From Candidatus Margulisiibacteriota bacterium (lineage in GTDB: Bacteria > Margulisbacteria > Termititenacia > Termititenacales > Termititenacaceae), in the NCBI GenBank assembly GCA_031264205.1, contig JAISEH010000096.1:1-8358 (forward strand): a stretch of DNA of 8,358 nucleotides, given 5' to 3'. The notes below the pieces were generated by a model, which saw only the letters and a program-made list of their open reading frames with translations, made no database searches and was not told where the DNA came from. Of the stretch, positions 6,918 through 8,358 are shown in pieces. Positions within the stretch are counted from its first letter, which is position 1, and each line of letters starts with the position of its first letter. A program made the translations under genes and the position numbers.

Positions 6918-7184
6918 TTAAAATAAGTCGCTGTGGGTGCCGGTGCGGACAAGTATGATGTTTGCAGCCGTCTCCATATAAATCAGGAGCCAATCCGGTT
7001 CGATATGACATTCTTTATAACCAGACCATACGCCTTTTAAGGTGTGCAACCGCTGTTTTTCAGGGAGCGGTTGCTGGCCGACTATTAAATTCAAGAGACT
7101 TTCCAGTTTGTCATAAGCATAGCCGCGTTTTTTTAATTTTTTCCAGTCTTTAAGAAAAGAATTTTTATAAATTATCTCCAGCAT
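6918..7184 (-). CDS. yafQ: YafQ-type mRNA interferase toxin (RelE superfamily)
   Basis: 88 residues. Known YafQ toxins cut mRNA at the ribosome and are neutralised by DinJ. The residues important in E. coli YafQ (H50, H63, D67, H87, F91) align with H47 in RLHTLKG, H60 and D64 in ECHIEPDW, and H84 and F88 in RTGTHSDLF at the very C-terminus. The active site therefore looks complete and the toxin probably functional. It starts 3 bases after the antitoxin stop and ends directly against the next gene's ATG. No good Shine-Dalgarno site of its own is seen, consistent with coupling that keeps toxin below antitoxin. Confidence 0.92.
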   Translation of the reverse strand: MLEIIYKNSFLKDWKKLKKRGYAYDKLESLLNLIVGQQPLPEKQRLHTLKGVWSGYKECHIEPDWLLIYMETAANIILVRTGTHSDLF

Positions 7185-7187
7185 AAA

Positions 7188-7463
7188 TTATTTCAGCATA
7201 ATTTTGCGCAACGCGGCCAGGTCTTTGACCTTGTGCAAGCCAACGCCGGCTTTAGCGTCCAGCATGGCTTTTAAAGTCTGCGGGTTGTATTCAGGATTAT
7301 AGGGATCGCGCTCTACACTGACGCTGAAAGGAAACCCGCCCACTACCACAAATTTTTTCAACATAACCCGAATAACGTCAGAAATGCTCAGTCCGAGCTG
7401 ATAAGAAAGATTATCCACCTGTGTTTTGAGTTCCGGCTCCAATTTAATATTCAGTTGGGGCAT
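7188..7463 (-). CDS. dinJ: DinJ/RelB-type antitoxin
   Basis: 91 residues. Residues 1-45 form a ribbon-helix-helix DNA-binding unit: a strand LNIKLEPELK, then a helix ending LGLSISDVIRVMLKK (29-37 is the diagnostic turn). FPFSV follows, as in DinJ. The C-terminus AGVGLHKVKDLAALRKIM resembles the DinJ end that wraps the toxin. It binds YafQ and, with it, is expected to repress its own promoter. There are two candidate operators in that promoter. Compared with E. coli DinJ it is slightly longer, with an extra segment around residues 50-60 (VERDPYNPEYN). Confidence 0.9.
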   Translation of the reverse strand: MPQLNIKLEPELKTQVDNLSYQLGLSISDVIRVMLKKFVVVGGFPFSVSVERDPYNPEYNPQTLKAMLDAKAGVGLHKVKDLAALRKIMLK

Positions 7464-7469
7464 CTTTTG

Positions 7470-7476
7470 CTCCTTT
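7470..7476 (-). promoter_or_regulatory. Ribosome binding site of the antitoxin gene
   Basis: Minus strand AAAGGAG, 6 bases before the ATG at 7463. A strong site on the antitoxin and none on the toxin fits the expected excess of antitoxin. Confidence 0.75.
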
Positions 7477-7484
7477 TGTATAGT

Positions 7485-7502
7485 ATTATATATGATTATA
7501 TA
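7485..7502. repeat. 10-bp tandem repeat duplicating the -10 box
   Basis: ATTATATA occurs at 7485-7492 and again at 7495-7502, exactly one helical turn apart. On the minus strand each copy contains TATAAT, so the promoter has two -10-like boxes. The same-face spacing also suits cooperative binding by a ribbon-helix-helix antitoxin (inference). Confidence 0.5.
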
Positions 7503-7523
7503 GAATTTTCTAGTTTAAGTCAA
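7495..7523 (-). promoter_or_regulatory. Promoter of the toxin-antitoxin operon
   Basis: Minus strand TTGACT (7523-7518), 17-base spacer, TATAAT (7500-7495), a near-consensus sigma70-type promoter. It is 22 bases from the antitoxin Shine-Dalgarno site and probably drives antitoxin, toxin and the pseudouridine synthase together, as no promoter is obvious inside that set. Confidence 0.8.
7501..7512. promoter_or_regulatory. Candidate antitoxin operator, TAGAA-TT-TTCTA
   Basis: A 12-bp inverted repeat lying wholly in the -35/-10 spacer of the toxin-antitoxin promoter. Its position suits autorepression by the antitoxin or the complex. It is AT-rich and short, so chance cannot be excluded. Confidence 0.45.
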
Positions 7524-7569
7524 GCAAAATATATAAAAATATATAAATAGTTATAAGGCAAAATATGGT

Positions 7570-8148
7570 TTAGTCCACGCGGTTGTTGCTTCCCGGTGTT
7601 TCCAGCCGCTTCTTCACACTGGCCAGCCAGCTCGGGTCAAGATAATAAACATTCCCGAACTCCGGTTTGAGCGCGTGGGCGGCGTAAAAAATCACGCGCT
7701 CCGGCACTGCCCAGATCGCTCCGTCGTAAGTGTAATTATTGACGCGCAGATAATGAAATTTGGTTTTGGCGCCGTATTTTTGCGCCAATTCCTGATAAGG
7801 ATTTTTGCCGGCAAAATCCACGCCGACGCAAACCAAACGCCCGTCGACAAAATAAAACACCAGGCCGTCTTTGCCGGAAAAATAGGATTCGTACTTTTGC
7901 GTTTGGGGATAAAATTCTTTGGCGGCCTGTTTCATTTCAAATTTTAGCAGGCCGAACCACAATTGTTTACCCAGCGCGTACAGCTCATCAGCCGGCACGG
8001 TGGCCAGAGCCGTGGAGTTTTTTTGCAATTCGGGCAGCTGCGCGGCCAATTCCTGCGGCGTCAGTCCCCAATTATAATTTTTGTAGCCGGCTCCCCAGAG
8101 CAAGCCAGCACAACATAAAACAACGGCCAAAAAATAAATTTTCCGCAT
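7570..8148 (-). CDS. Secreted protein of unknown function, 'NWGLTPQE' type
   Basis: 192 residues, not assigned to a named family. Residues 1-20 are a signal peptide (MRK, hydrophobic stretch with C12 and C13, likely cut after LLWGA). The -1 residue before either Cys is not small in the right place, so a lipoprotein is less likely. The mature protein opens with YKNYNWGLTPQEL (22-34), a start common in secreted proteins where a short beta strand 'WG.t.eEv' leads into a helix. A second beta pair, LVFYFVDGRLVCVGVDFAG (96-114), and a 'YQELAQKYG' helix (118-126) match the same layout, which suggests a small alpha/beta exported domain. No catalytic motif is seen. It is transcribed away from the next gene and has no Shine-Dalgarno site. 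Confidence 0.85.
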   Translation of the reverse strand: MRKIYFLAVVLCCAGLLWGAGYKNYNWGLTPQELAAQLPELQKNSTALATVPADELYALGKQLWFGLLKFEMKQAAKEFYPQTQKYESYFSGKDGLVFYFVDGRLVCVGVDFAGKNPYQELAQKYGAKTKFHYLRVNNYTYDGAIWAVPERVIFYAAHALKPEFGNVYYLDPSWLASVKKRLETPGSNNRVD

Positions 8149-8158
8149 GTTAAAAATA

Positions 8159-8167
8159 ATTATATCA
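8159..8167 (-). promoter_or_regulatory. Extended -10 promoter of the secreted-protein gene
   Basis: Minus strand TGATATAAT, an extended -10 element. Only weak -35 candidates lie upstream. The expected start is about 4 bases before the ATG at 8148, so the mRNA may be leaderless or nearly so. Confidence 0.5.
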
Positions 8168-8192
8168 CAATTTTATTGGGGCAAATTTTCTT

Positions 8193-8221
8193 TTGACAAA
8201 CCTAAAATATATTGTTAGAAA
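8193..8221 (+). promoter_or_regulatory. Possible promoter for the gene at 8231
   Basis: Perfect TTGACA (8193-8198), 17-base spacer, then TAGAAA (8216-8221), which matches the -10 consensus at 4 of 6 bases. The expected start would be only a few bases before the ATG. The -35 is good and the -10 doubtful. Confidence 0.35.
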
Positions 8222-8230
8222 CCAAGAGAC

Positions 8231-8358
8231 ATGACGCAGGATATTTTGGACGAATTGCTGCAAACCGAAAAAACGGCGGCGAATTTGATCGCCAAAGCCG
8301 AGCAAGACGCCGCGCGTCTGGCGCGAGAAACCGAACAGAAAATTCTCAATCTGCAAGC
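8231..8358 (+). CDS. N-terminus of a coiled-coil protein, possibly V/A-ATPase stalk subunit
   Basis: An open frame from ATG at 8231 to the right edge, 42 complete codons. The visible part begins MTQDILDELLQTEKTAANLI and continues with Ala, Glu, Gln, Arg and Lys in heptad-like order, an amphipathic helix that should form a coiled coil. The pattern 'LLeaEk.A..li..AeqdA.rl...' is what subunit G/H (AhaH/NtpF type) of V/A-type ATPases looks like at its start; these form the peripheral stalk with subunit E. F-type subunit b or another coiled-coil protein is possible. With only 42 residues the CDS is likely but the product is a guess. Only a weak purine run (AAGAGA) lies just before the start. Confidence 0.55.
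   Translation, partial: MTQDILDELLQTEKTAANLIAKAEQDAARLARETEQKILNLQ

Overview
The window is bacterial chromosome of medium GC, with heavy GCG/CGC use in the housekeeping genes and AT-rich gaps. The proteins suggest a Gram-negative-type bacterium: signal peptides, a membrane-anchored TPR-like protein, and a possible V/A-type rotary ATPase gene at the right edge. I cannot name the lineage. An under-sampled or candidate phylum is possible, but the sequence does not prove it.

Left part (1-1189): a phage-like or adhesin-like fiber gene runs leftwards off the edge. It has an N-terminal tail-collar-like region followed by ten His-x-His motifs. Divergent from it is a 68-residue Cro/C1-type repressor. 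The 89-bp gap between them holds a strong promoter pointing at the fiber gene. Two matching inverted-repeat operators, CTCTA-N4-TAGAG, cover that promoter. Together they look like a small self-contained regulator/fiber module.

Middle (1194-4555, minus strand): a compact de novo pyrimidine operon, pyrB-pyrC-carA, joined by two 4-bp ATGA overlaps and driven by a promoter at 4527-4555. It supplies glutaminase-derived ammonia for carbamoyl phosphate, then aspartate transcarbamoylase and dihydroorotase. carB is not next to carA; the convergent regulator gene ends 4 bp away instead.

4567-6035 (plus strand): two overlapping genes for exported proteins of unknown function, one membrane-anchored with a TPR-like region and one secreted or lipoprotein with a DcrB/PsbP-like look. 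The 174-bp gap at 6036-6209 has no gene I can support and only a weak inverted repeat.

6210-7523 (minus strand): a DinJ/YafQ-type toxin-antitoxin pair with its own promoter, followed with no intergenic base by an RsuA/RluB/RluF-type pseudouridine synthase. All three genes are probably on one transcript.

Right end: a secreted protein of unknown function (7570-8148, minus) and, divergent from it, the start of a coiled-coil protein (8231 onwards, plus) that resembles the N-terminus of a V/A-ATPase peripheral-stalk subunit. No tRNA, rRNA, CRISPR array or insertion sequence was seen, and there is no gene-free stretch over 300 bases.
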